DNA of 10,246 nucleotides from CAZXCQ01 sp964639275 (GCA_964639275.1 CAZXCQ010000222.1:1-10246); one strand, 5' to 3'. Shown: positions 1-6,049, numbered from the stretch's first letter. Notes: a model not told the origin generated them from the sequence alone. Translations and numbers: made by a program.

Positions 1-16
1 GGGGACAAGAACGTAA

Positions 17-48
17 CCTTGAACCCCTGAACCTTTGAACCCGTGAAC
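17..48. repeat. Four tandem 8-bp repeats, consensus CCNTGAAC
   Basis: Four adjacent octamers (CCTTGAAC, CCCTGAAC, CTTTGAAC, CCGTGAAC) lie end to end just before the antitoxin gene. The GAAC core is invariant and the first half varies. It is a simple-sequence array of unknown role. It could be a slippage-generated spacer or a repeated protein-binding site such as an antitoxin operator, but nothing seen decides between these. Confidence 0.75.
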
Positions 49-81
49 GGATACACAATATTATATGATATTGCGACCCAT

Positions 82-327
82 ATGAAAACAACCATAGATA
101 TTTCAGATTCCTTATTGCTGGAAGCAAAAAGAATATCGCAGATGGAGCATACCGCCTTGCGCTCCCTCATAGAAGATGGACTACGCCAAGTTCTTAAAAA
201 GCACAGCATGAAGAAAGAGTTCAAATTGCGCAGAGCCAGCTTTAAAGGGAACGGACTGAGTGCAGAATTCCAGGGAGAAACCTGGCAAAAAATCCGTTCA
301 GCCGCCTACGAAGGGCACGGTGGATGA
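82..327 (+). CDS. vapB: VapB-type antitoxin (ribbon-helix-helix type)
   Basis: This 81-residue protein looks like an antitoxin of the VapBC type, which neutralises a PIN-domain RNase and represses its own operon. Residues 1-40 (start MKTTIDIS, then amphipathic helices with EAKRI and LRSLIEDGLRQVL) match the ribbon-helix-helix DNA-binding fold. The tail, with FKLRRASF, an aromatic W and the terminal YEGHGG, resembles the toxin-wrapping C-terminus of this family. I chose the ATG at 82 because the family begins MKTTIDI; the in-frame GTG at 43 would add 13 unrelated residues. No strong Shine-Dalgarno is visible. The stop codon overlaps the start of the next reading frame (ATGA at 324-327), the normal vapBC coupling. 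The antitoxin looks intact although its toxin gene is collapsed, so it may be an orphan or a cross-neutralising antitoxin. The family assignment is by recall of conserved motifs. Confidence 0.85.
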   Translation: MKTTIDISDSLLLEAKRISQMEHTALRSLIEDGLRQVLKKHSMKKEFKLRRASFKGNGLSAEFQGETWQKIRSAAYEGHGG

Positions 328-434
328 TTGCCGTTGATACCAATATTCTTGTCTACGCCCATCGCGAGGACTCCCTAGACCGCGATTTTGGCCGGTTTCC
401 GGAGCTCAAGACCCGCAACCCACTGATCGAATAG
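324..434 (+). pseudogene. vapC: vapC PIN-domain toxin, internally deleted remnant
   Basis: A 36-codon frame overlaps the antitoxin stop by 4 bp and begins MIAVDTNILVYAHREDS, the standard PIN-domain N-terminus with the first metal-binding Asp (D5). It continues at once with DRDFGRFPELKTRNPL, which is the usual C-terminal end of this VapC group (last acidic motif, then RFPGL and RNPL). An intact family member is about 130-140 residues, so roughly 100 internal codons appear to be missing, and the junction near residue 17 stays in frame. The central Glu and the third conserved Asp of the active site are absent, so nuclease activity is not expected. Seen: both ends and the ATGA coupling. Known: PIN family layout. 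Inferred: a single internal deletion, though an assembly collapse cannot be excluded. Confidence 0.8.
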
Positions 435-707
435 CTTTCATCCAACCCATAATACCTCTGTGTCCGTGGACTCTGATAGAGTGAGGATGATGACCGTCCG
501 GATGGTTAAAAAGGCATGTTCAGGCTGGTCCACCAGTTTCAGCTAAGACATCGGGCGGTCTGATTTACCTTGACACCAAAGGTCGGATCTTTGTATTCTT
601 CTTACCAAAAAGGCGACCCTTCATTTGTTATCTGTATCTGCACTCCTGTTCCTTTCTCCTTTCCTGAAACGCCCCTGGAGGTTGCCTCGATAATTCCCAT
701 AGAAAAA

Positions 708-1174
708 ATGACAGGTAGAATAACTGGAATAATCGCCCCGCTCATAGCCCTTGTCTCTTTGACCATTGGCTTGCTGGCCTGCGCGGTTAGGCCAACTCCC
801 CCGGAAGTCCCTCGTCATGTCCGGCCTCATGACATTAGCCTTACCGCCCGATCGCAGATCGCCAGGCCATATCGCCTTGGGGGTTCATCTCCGGAGAGCG
901 GATTCGATTGTTCAGGGCTTGTATTTTGGACATATGCCCGGCACGGGATCCAATTACCCAGAACCGCAGAGGAGCAGATGGAAATTGGGCAGGCGGTGGG
1001 GAGGCATGAACTTCAACCCGGCGACCTGGTCTTTTTCAAGATAAAGGGCAAGGGGTTTTTATCCATTTTCTTGAAATCGGGTCTGCACGTGGGTCTGTAT
1101 ACGAATAACGGGAAGTTTGTTCATGCCCCAAGCTCAGGCAAATCTGTGAGGGAGGATCGGATGTCAAACGAATA
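708..1174 (+). CDS. NlpC/P60 family lipoprotein hydrolase (3' end lost in gap)
   Basis: This is a predicted cell-wall peptidase of the NlpC/P60 family, which cuts peptide stems of peptidoglycan in the periplasm. From the ATG at 708 the product has a hydrophobic signal (about residues 6-24) ending in LLAC, a lipobox, so Cys25 would be lipidated. The catalytic domain follows: FDCSGLVFWTY with the nucleophile Cys, then PGDLVFF, then HVGLYTNNGKFVHAP with the catalytic His and a second polar residue region. The frame is open upstream to a TTG at 570, but that extension would bury the signal peptide. The GGAGG at 677-681 sits too far (26 nt) from the ATG, so the start is not certain. The frame enters the N-run at RMSNE; by family comparison only about 20 residues should be missing. 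The gene faces the DUF5661-like gene across the gap. Confidence 0.82.
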
Positions 1175-1274
1175 NNNNNNNNNNNNNNNNNNNNNNNNNN
1201 NNNNNNNNNNNNNNNNNNNNNNNNNNNNNNNNNNNNNNNNNNNNNNNNNNNNNNNNNNNNNNNNNNNNNNNNNN
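1175..1274. other. Assembly gap of exactly 100 N
   Basis: Exactly one hundred undetermined bases. The round number is the usual scaffolder placeholder for an unknown distance. Coding frames that cross it, on either strand, are artefacts: the left side holds the end of a plus-strand NlpC/P60 gene and the right side the 3' part of a minus-strand gene. The true gap should hold both gene ends and perhaps a shared terminator. Confidence 0.97.
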
Positions 1275-1652
1275 GTAGTAGTCTTTGATCTTCTTTGACT
1301 GCCCGCGCACCACCGCCTTGAGCAGGTCCCCTTCCAGTTCCGCCACCTCAAGGAGCCTGTAATAGTCAAGGGATTCCTTGAAATGGGCGAGCACGATCAT
1401 GCCCGTGAGGAGGGGGTGGTTGTTGGTCACGTTTGCGTCTTTGAATGTCAGACCATGCTCCAGTTCCACCTCGAGTCCGGCCTGGAACTCCCTGGGGTCG
1501 ATTTCCATGTTTTTTTTGTTGACCTCGGCCAGGATGAGCCTGGCCTCCTTGAGGGCTATCTTTGCCTCCTTTTTTTGGGTCCAGTCGGTGATCTTGAGTT
1601 CCTTACACACCCTCCTGACCTCTTCAACCGTAATGTAGACAGGAATCTTCAT
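1275..1652 (-). CDS. DUF5661-like protein (3' end lost in gap)
   Basis: A soluble protein of unknown function, with 126 codons visible before the N-run. The central part, with FQAGLEVELEHGLTF, NVTNNHPLLTGMIVLAH and LDYYRLLEVAE, matches what I recall of the DUF5661 family (VELEHG, then NVTND, then TGKIALAHLNE and PDYY). The N-terminus (MKIPVYITVEEVRRVCKELK) plus ITDW carries a short helical segment. The start at 1652 is well supported: reading the minus strand, AAAAAAGGAGG ends 6 nt before the ATG. No signal peptide or membrane segment is present. It lies 55 bp downstream of the flavin reductase-like gene on the same strand, so the two are probably co-transcribed. Many conserved His and Glu residues would suit a metal site, but that is only a guess. 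No function is assigned. Confidence 0.75.
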
Positions 1653-1707
1653 GTTTGCCTCCTTTTTTGCGTAATCAGATTTTGAATCAACAAATCCCCC
1701 AACCGGT

Positions 1708-2202
1708 TCAAAGTACATAGCAGGCCAGGATCTCACCAAAATAGAGGGTATGGTAATCCTTTTCCGGGTAGAGCTTTTTGTATTCGGCGTCCAGGTATGC
1801 CGGGTCCAGGGGGGTCTTGTAGACGATCTTGCATTCAAGGTGAAGACCCGGCGTGTTGATGATCGGCGAGACCGTTTTCTGGGCATCGGCAATTGCCAGG
1901 TGGCATTCCTTGAACTTGTTTACGTCCCGACCGGACTTGGTTCCGCAGTACATGAGTTCATCGCGCATATTCCCGGAGGGTGCGGTGACGGTGAAATCGG
2001 CGGCCTTTTCGATAATCCCGAAGGTGTGACGGGAGTCGCGGACCAAGACCATAAAGACCGGTTTTCGCCAGGCAAAACCGATGGTGGCCCAGCCGATGGT
2101 CATGACGTTGAGCGCGTCGCCGGCCTTGACCGTGAGAAAGGCGCCCTCCCTGACCTGGTTTATGACTTTTTCCGCTACGGACATGTAATCAACTTTTTTC
2201 AT
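1708..2202 (-). CDS. Flavin reductase-like FMN-binding protein
   Basis: This 164-residue cytoplasmic protein resembles the flavin reductase-like, FMN-binding split-barrel family, which includes flavoredoxin of sulfate reducers. Such proteins bind FMN and pass electrons from NAD(P)H or ferredoxin-type donors to flavin or other acceptors. Visible family features are NVMTIGWATIGFAWRKPVFM (about residues 32-51, flavin-binding strand and loop), RDSRHTFGIIEKAADFTV (55-72), and the end YHTLYFGEILACYVL with the usual H...Y.GEIL pattern. The ATG at 2202 is preceded on the minus strand by GGAGGGAG with a 4-5 nt spacer, and upstream in-frame extension to 2508 has no family similarity. It leads a two-gene unit with the DUF5661-like gene. 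Its leader contains a strong GC hairpin and, further up, a palindromic repeat shared with the VOC gene leader. The specific substrate is unknown. Confidence 0.85.
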   Translation of the reverse strand: MKKVDYMSVAEKVINQVREGAFLTVKAGDALNVMTIGWATIGFAWRKPVFMVLVRDSRHTFGIIEKAADFTVTAPSGNMRDELMYCGTKSGRDVNKFKECHLAIADAQKTVSPIINTPGLHLECKIVYKTPLDPAYLDAEYKKLYPEKDYHTLYFGEILACYVL

Positions 2203-2298
2203 AATCTCCCTCCGTTCATTAGTAGAAAGACGGACGTTCGTCACGTCCTGGCATTTGATGGCTACGCAAAAATCTATCAATACCCCCCTATTGCTCTT

Positions 2299-2330
2299 CT
2301 CCCGGCGCCTGTCCCCGCGAGGCGAGGGAG
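2299..2330 (-). repeat. GC-rich imperfect hairpin in the flavin reductase leader
   Basis: On the plus strand CTCCC (2299-2303) and CGCCT (2306-2310) pair with AGGCG (2320-2324) and GGGAG (2326-2330), leaving a 9-nt loop. That gives a two-part 10-bp stem with a small asymmetric bulge. It lies 97 bp upstream of the flavin reductase start on the strand transcribed into it. No U-run follows on either strand, so it does not look like an intrinsic terminator. It could be a leader structure or a member of a dispersed palindrome family. Confidence 0.6.
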
Positions 2331-2365
2331 CGAAAATATGGAAATTTACAACATTTTGGCCCTTT

Positions 2366-2442
2366 AAAACCCGGGCGATGGGGATTCCGGAGCCCCCATT
2401 GCCCTGTCTAAGTCCCGATTTTGAAAAAGGCCAAATTGATAC
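2366..2442 (-). repeat. Dispersed palindromic repeat, copy A
   Basis: Read on the minus strand this segment aligns with 4445-4519 over its whole length with at most one single-base gap. Shared blocks are GTATCAATTT, GCCTTTTTCA, CAGGGCAATGGGGG, CGGAATCCCCAT and GCCCGGGTTT. The core palindrome is 2373-2383 paired with 2394-2404 (11 pairs including one G-T wobble) around a 10-nt loop. It lies upstream of, and in the same sense as, the flavin reductase gene, 164 bp from its start codon. Confidence 0.85.
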
Positions 2443-2780
2443 GGAAATCTTACTATGGTCTCGACTTGTGCCTCCGTTGGTGTCACGCGGTTTCAATTTC
2501 TTTATCATAGGGTAATGTCTGGTGTTAAGCGTTTTTTGTTTCAGATCATGAGTTTTTACTGTGTCAGCTCACTCTGCTTTTATGACCGACGGAATAGATC
2601 GCGGTCGAAGCCGGATCTCCTATGTGAAGGCTTGATTGGATCAGGGAGAGATTGTTTGAATATCCCATAGCTGTTCTTGCTTTTCTTGCCAGAGATTGGC
2701 AGTATCAAGGCCTGAGTTCCAGATAAAACATAGAATCACCGGATGCCCTTAATCCCTATACGATAGCGGCACCGGTCATC

Positions 2781-2804
2781 GTTTGAAGAAAGCCAAATTA
2801 ATAC
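2781..2804 (-). repeat. Possible fragment of the dispersed palindromic repeat
   Basis: The plus strand here matches positions 2419-2442 of copy A at 20 of 24 bases, in the same orientation, covering the block that reads GCC-AAATT-ATAC. The palindromic core that should lie to its left is not recognisable. It may be a decayed copy or chance similarity in AT-rich sequence. Confidence 0.35.
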
Positions 2805-2842
2805 ATAGACCGAAAAAAGGGAAAGGGGACATCCTTTGTATA

Positions 2843-2871
2843 TTGACTTTTGCTGCTGAAAATGCTGAAAA
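2843..2871 (+). promoter_or_regulatory. Possible sigma70-type promoter for the amidase gene
   Basis: TTGACT (2843-2848) is a good -35 match. A 17-bp spacer leads to TGAAAA (2866-2871), a poor -10 match. The spacer and -10 region are made of a tandem 9-mer TGCTGAAAA (2854-2862 and 2863-2871), which could instead be a paired regulator site. The distance to the amidase ATG is about 70 bp. The call rests on consensus matching only. Confidence 0.3.
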
Positions 2872-2905
2872 ATGGATGACGGTTTTTCTCAACTCGCCGG
2901 CTTGA

Positions 2906-2919
2906 GGCGAAGCTTCGCC
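2906..2919. promoter_or_regulatory. 14-bp perfect palindrome upstream of the amidase gene
   Basis: GGCGAAGCTTCGCC is a perfect inverted repeat without spacer, 22 bp before the amidase ATG and just before its Shine-Dalgarno (AAGGAGA, 2924-2930). A third half-site, TCGCC, lies at 2894-2898, so GGCGA at 2906-2910 can pair with either neighbour. It could be an operator for a dimeric repressor or an RNA fold that affects access to the ribosome site. No regulator gene is present in the window to connect it to. Confidence 0.5.
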
Positions 2920-2941
2920 AGATAAGGAGAAAGGTATATCC

Positions 2942-4378
2942 ATGGATAAGACCCCCTTGCATTATCAGACCATTACTGCCCTGGCGCAGGGTATCCGGAA
3001 AGGGGAAATCTCCCCTGTTGATCTCACCGAACATCTCCTCTCGCGTATGGAGACGCTGGATACCAGGCTCAATGCCTTCCGGGTTGTTTCCCCCGAAAAG
3101 ACGCTGGCACAGGCCAGGGCGGCGGAAATCGCGCTGCGCTCCGGACAGGATCTGGGACCCCTTCATGGCATTCCCTATGCGGCCAAGGACCTCTTTGATG
3201 TCAGGGGGCTTCCCACGAGCGCGGGGACAAGGCTTCTGGAGGGCAATATCGCTTCGAGAGATGCGCATGCGATACGAAGCCTGGCCCAGGCCGGGATGAT
3301 TTTGCTTGGCAAGACCAATACGGTTCAGTTCGCATACGGTGGTGTGGGGATCAACCACGATCATGGCACGCCCCATAATCCATGGCACCAGGACCATTAT
3401 GTTCCGGGCGGCTCCAGCAGCGGTTCGGCCGTGGCAGTCGCTTCAGGCATGGCGCCCGCGGCATTGGGGAGCGATACAGGGGGGTCGGTAAGAATTCCAG
3501 CCTCCCTTTGCGGAACCGTCGGTTTAAAGACTACCGTTGGCAGGGTCAGCCGGGCTGGTGTCTATCCGTTAAGCTGGAGTCTCGACTCGGTTGGGCCTCT
3601 GACCCGCTCTGTCGAGGATGCCGCCATAATCTATCAGTGCCTGCAAGGATACGACCCAAACGACGAGACAACCTGGACGTTGCCTCCACAGGATGTATTA
3701 AAGGACCTGAAGCGAGGGGTCCGGGGGTTGCGAGTGGCATTTGCAGAAACCGCGTTCTGGGACAATATCCACCCGGAGGTGGAGAGTGCGGTGCGAGAGT
3801 GCGGGAAGGTCTTTGAGGGACTAAAGGCCCATGTTGAGAGCATCCGGTTTCCGGAGGCCGGGGAAGCCCTGCAACTCAACCCCAGGGGGCTCATTATCGT
3901 GGCCGAGGCCTATACCCTCAACAAGAAATGGATGGACGAGCACTTTGATGAGCTGGACCCTATTGTGGCCCACCGGATGATCAAGGGAAAAGAGATCAGC
4001 GCCAGCGAATATCTTCAAAGCACCTTGGACTGGAAAGAGCTCCGGAGGAAGGCCGGTGAGTCCCTCAGGGACGTGGATGTCCTGCTCGTGCCGGCGACTA
4101 TCATCCCGGCCATGCCTCTTGCCGAGGCCGACAGGGATATGGACGTCTATTCCGAAATAAACGTATCCTATCTTCGTAACACATCCATCGGCAATATCCT
4201 CAACCTCTGCGGGTTGAGCCTTCCGTGCGGATTTACAAAGGAGGGACTGCCTATTGGGTTGATGCTTTACGGGAAATCGTTTCACGAAGATGTGGTGCTC
4301 CGGGCGGGATATGCCTTTGAGCAGGCCACTGCCTGGCACACCCGGACTCCTGATCTCGGATGGGCTGAGAGTAGTTGA
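2942..4378 (+). CDS. Amidase signature family hydrolase
   Basis: A 478-residue cytoplasmic hydrolase of the amidase signature family, which cleaves C-N bonds of amides through a Ser-cisSer-Lys triad. All three residues are visible: Lys82 in AAKDLFD, the cis-Ser at 158 in GGSSSGSA, and the nucleophile Ser182 in GSDTGGSVRIPAS, with the 24-residue Ser-Ser spacing known for the family. The length is normal (450-500). The N-terminal helix (LAQGIRKGEISPVDLTEHLL) and the LNAFRVV stretch are also typical. The ATG at 2942 follows AAGGAGA with an 11-nt spacer. GatA is a possible paralogue, but no gatB or gatC is adjacent, so a free amidase acting on small amides, carbamoyl compounds or ureido acids is more likely. 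The following VOC gene starts 174 bp later and a HAAT importer lies further on, all on the same strand. The substrate cannot be read from sequence. Confidence 0.93.
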   Translation: MDKTPLHYQTITALAQGIRKGEISPVDLTEHLLSRMETLDTRLNAFRVVSPEKTLAQARAAEIALRSGQDLGPLHGIPYAAKDLFDVRGLPTSAGTRLLEGNIASRDAHAIRSLAQAGMILLGKTNTVQFAYGGVGINHDHGTPHNPWHQDHYVPGGSSSGSAVAVASGMAPAALGSDTGGSVRIPASLCGTVGLKTTVGRVSRAGVYPLSWSLDSVGPLTRSVEDAAIIYQCLQGYDPNDETTWTLPPQDVLKDLKRGVRGLRVAFAETAFWDNIHPEVESAVRECGKVFEGLKAHVESIRFPEAGEALQLNPRGLIIVAEAYTLNKKWMDEHFDELDPIVAHRMIKGKEISASEYLQSTLDWKELRRKAGESLRDVDVLLVPATIIPAMPLAEADRDMDVYSEINVSYLRNTSIGNILNLCGLSLPCGFTKEGLPIGLMLYGKSFHEDVVLRAGYAFEQATAWHTRTPDLGWAESS

Positions 4379-4444
4379 TCGGGGCTTGGTTTTTTGCGGA
4401 TCAGAGAGGTGTCAATACCAACTGCTGGAAAAATAAGAAGGAAG

Positions 4445-4519
4445 GTATCAATTTAGCCTTTTTCAGAATTAACACCTGGGCAGGGCAATGGGGGTTCGGA
4501 ATCCCCATTGCCCGGGTTT
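4445..4519 (+). repeat. Dispersed palindromic repeat, copy B
   Basis: This is the inverted counterpart of 2366-2442. Its core is a perfect 11-bp stem, GGGCAATGGGG (4483-4493) with CCCCATTGCCC (4503-4513), around a 9-nt loop. The spacing from the outer block GTATCAATTT to the palindrome is identical in both copies, while the 12 or so bases just before the core differ. It sits 33 bp upstream of the VOC start codon, in the same relative orientation as copy A has to the flavin reductase gene. The stem is followed by GGGTTTC rather than a U-run, so it is a weak terminator candidate for the amidase transcript. Confidence 0.87.
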
Positions 4520-4552
4520 CATAAAACTAGACTGTTAAAAAGGAAGGTTGTT

Positions 4553-4996
4553 ATGATCAGCGCAATACATCATGCGAGCTTTACCGTAAGCAACATGGAA
4601 AGATCCGTTGCCTTTTACCGGGACATCCTGGGAATGGAGGTCCTGTGGGATTCCATCGAGGCGGGGGTAATATATAAGGGAGAGGTGAGCGACAGGATCA
4701 CGGGGTGTCCGGGGACCGAGCAGCACATCGTCTACATGGGGATTGGAGGAGACTTCCTGGAACTGGTGGAGTACACCCCCAGGGGAAAAGAGCTGGTGGA
4801 CAATAAGGCAAGTGACACAGGTGCGGCCCATGTCTGCTTTAAGACCGACAACATAGAGGCATTGTATGAAAAGCTCCTGTCAAACCAGGTGGTCGTACAC
4901 TGTAGCCCGCAGAAAGGAATCTCCAACCTGGTGATGTATTTTCGTGACCCTGACGGCATGATCCTCGAGGCCATAGAGGGAAAGACAAAGGTTTAG
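4553..4996 (+). CDS. VOC superfamily (glyoxalase-fold) metalloprotein
   Basis: A 147-residue single-chain VOC protein with two beta-alpha-beta-beta-beta modules, the fold of glyoxalase I, methylmalonyl-CoA epimerase and extradiol dioxygenases. Candidate metal ligands are all present: His7 (IHHASFTV), Glu70 (DFLELVEYTP), His93 (AAHVCF) and Glu139 (DPDGMILEAIE). SVAFYRDILGMEV (residues 18-30) is the standard first-module motif. The ATG at 4553 follows AAAAAGGAAGG with a suitable spacer, and an upstream in-frame ATG at 4508 would start inside the palindromic repeat, so I rejected it. The reaction is unknown: lyase, epimerase and dioxygenase are all possible. A complete four-ligand set fits an active enzyme better than a binding protein. 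It lies between the amidase and the importer, which suggests a shared catabolic role, but 183 bp separates it from livH, so co-transcription is not certain. Confidence 0.88.
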   Translation: MISAIHHASFTVSNMERSVAFYRDILGMEVLWDSIEAGVIYKGEVSDRITGCPGTEQHIVYMGIGGDFLELVEYTPRGKELVDNKASDTGAAHVCFKTDNIEALYEKLLSNQVVVHCSPQKGISNLVMYFRDPDGMILEAIEGKTKV

Positions 4997-5051
4997 GCAT
5001 TCGGTCTGCAACGCATCCTCACAAGGCCAGATTAAAGGAGAAGTGGCATTG

Positions 5052-5108
5052 ATGGGTTTCTACAACACCATCAAGTACCGGGATATCAAAGTGAAGCGGT
5101 GTCCGTGA
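5052..5108 (+). CDS. Possible 18-codon leader peptide upstream of livH
   Basis: A short frame, MGFYNTIKYRDIKVKRCP, starts 10 nt after AAAGGAGA (5034-5041), a good ribosome site that no other gene uses. It ends 71 bp before livH and is followed by two overlapping hairpin options (5121-5156). That layout resembles a translated leader, but the peptide has no run of a single regulatory amino acid. It could also be the start of a decayed gene. No homologue is recognised. Confidence 0.35.
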   Translation: MGFYNTIKYRDIKVKRCP

Positions 5109-5120
5109 ATTGTCTTTTTT

Positions 5121-5156
5121 GGGGTTAGAATCCCCGGCCTCAGGTTCCAGGGGATT
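5121..5156 (+). promoter_or_regulatory. Two mutually exclusive hairpins in the livH leader
   Basis: CCCC at 5132-5135 can pair with GGGG at 5121-5124 (7-nt loop), or, as AATCCCC (5129-5135), with GGGGATT (5150-5156) around a 14-nt loop. Both cannot form together. The second stem ends 11 nt before the livH Shine-Dalgarno and is followed by only TT, so classic termination is not clear. A leader switch is possible, but this is an inference from pairing alone. Confidence 0.35.
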
Positions 5157-5179
5157 TTGATCAAACCGGAGGAAGTTGG

Positions 5180-6049
5180 GTGGATTTGATATCTATAATC
5201 CCGATCCAGGTCCTGCATGGGCTCGTTTATGGGATGGTCCTTTTTCTGCTGGCATCAGGGCTTACCCTTATTTTCGGGATGATGGATGTCTTGAACTTTG
5301 CCCACGGGGCGCTATACATGCTCGGCGCCTACTTCTCCTTTTCTGTGCTGGTGTGGACCGGGCAATTCTGGCTCAGCCTGATCATAGCCCCCGTACTGGT
5401 TGGTTCTGTTGGTATATTCATCGAGCGGTTTTTTCTGCGAAAAGTGCATGCCTATGGTCACGTTCCAGAACTATTGCTGACCTTTGGGATAGCCTATATT
5501 CTCGAGGACGTGGTAAAGATCATATGGGGCTCTGAGCCCCTGAGGGTCCCGATTCCGGCGATTCTATCAGGCTCATTGTCTGTCTTTGGCGTTACATATC
5601 CTACGTACCGACTCTTCATCTTGGTCATATCTCTACTGGTATTTGTGATCTTGTTTTTGATCCTGTTTAGAACTCGCGTGGGGATCATCGTGCGGGCGGC
5701 TGTGGCCAAAAAGGAGATGGTAGGTGCGCTGGGGTTCAATGTTCCCTTGATATTCCTGCTCCTCTTTGGTGTTGGGGCATGGCTGGCAGGAGTGGCAGGC
5801 GTCATCGGTGGCCCTTACCTGATGACACATCCTGGCATGGCCGCCGCGATCCTTGTTGACCTTTTCGTCGTGGTCGTGGTGGGGGGATTGGGATCGATCC
5901 AGGGGGCGCTTCTGGCCGCGATATTGATCGGAGAGCTTCAGTCCTTCGGGATCCTTTTCCTGCCTCAATTCGCGCTCTTTTTTGAGTTCTTGCTCCTGGC
6001 AGCGGTTCTCATCTTTAAACCACAAGGCCTGTTGGGAGAGAGCAAATGA
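5180..6049 (+). CDS. livH: Branched-chain-type ABC importer permease LivH
   Basis: A 289-residue inner-membrane permease of the LivH type, one half of the channel of a HAAT-family importer. It is almost wholly hydrophobic with about eight membrane segments. The family hallmark, ASGLTLIFGMMDVLNFAHGA (residues 25-44), is present, then FRTRVGIIVRAA (163-174), and the cytoplasmic-loop motif that contacts the ATPases, VVGGLGSIQGALLA (about 233-246). Translation starts at a GTG at 5180 after GGAGGAAG (5168-5175); no ATG at the right distance exists, and family alignment favours this start. Its stop overlaps the start of livM (ATGA), so the two are translationally coupled. The 183-bp leader holds a possible small peptide and alternative hairpins. 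The transported solute is not fixed by this subunit. Confidence 0.94.
   Translation: MDLISIIPIQVLHGLVYGMVLFLLASGLTLIFGMMDVLNFAHGALYMLGAYFSFSVLVWTGQFWLSLIIAPVLVGSVGIFIERFFLRKVHAYGHVPELLLTFGIAYILEDVVKIIWGSEPLRVPIPAILSGSLSVFGVTYPTYRLFILVISLLVFVILFLILFRTRVGIIVRAAVAKKEMVGALGFNVPLIFLLLFGVGAWLAGVAGVIGGPYLMTHPGMAAAILVDLFVVVVVGGLGSIQGALLAAILIGELQSFGILFLPQFALFFEFLLLAAVLIFKPQGLLGESK

Larger units (their letters stand above)
2203..2941. other. 739-bp non-coding region between divergent genes, rich in palindromes
   Basis: This region separates the minus-strand flavin reductase gene from the plus-strand amidase gene, so it should hold promoters for both. I see no frame with a recognisable protein. It holds, left to right, a GC-rich hairpin (2299-2330), a 77-bp repeat copy with an 11-bp stem (2366-2442), a weak fragment of the same repeat (2781-2804), a short REP-like sequence (2822-2837), a possible promoter (2843-2871) and a 14-bp perfect palindrome (2906-2919). 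The stretch 2450-2780 shows nothing I can name. Confidence 0.7.

Noticed and set aside
570..1298. A 242-residue plus-strand frame running through the N-gap, and a matching minus-strand frame 1164-1892
   Set aside because: Both cross the 100-N placeholder. The plus-strand tail after the gap is antisense to the DUF5661-like gene, and the minus-strand extension beyond 1652 lies over the flavin reductase 3' end in another frame.
2299..2442. CRISPR-like array from repeated palindromes
   Set aside because: The palindromes differ from each other, there are no regular spacers and no cas genes.
1708..2508. Longer flavin reductase frame starting at 2508
   Set aside because: The extra 102 residues show no family similarity, span the palindromic repeats, and the ATG at 2202 has a strong ribosome site.
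3821..4339. Long antisense frames over the amidase, LivH, LivG-LivF and VOC genes
   Set aside because: They are shadows of well-supported genes on the other strand, with no domain signal and no ribosome sites of note.
2942..4378. Glutamyl-tRNA(Gln) amidotransferase subunit A
   Set aside because: The same enzyme family, but no gatB or gatC is adjacent and the neighbours are catabolic and transport genes; it cannot be fully excluded.
4483..4519. Intrinsic terminator for the amidase gene
   Set aside because: The stem is strong but is followed by GGGTTTC, not a U-run, and the same element occurs upstream of another gene, so a dispersed repeat explains it better.
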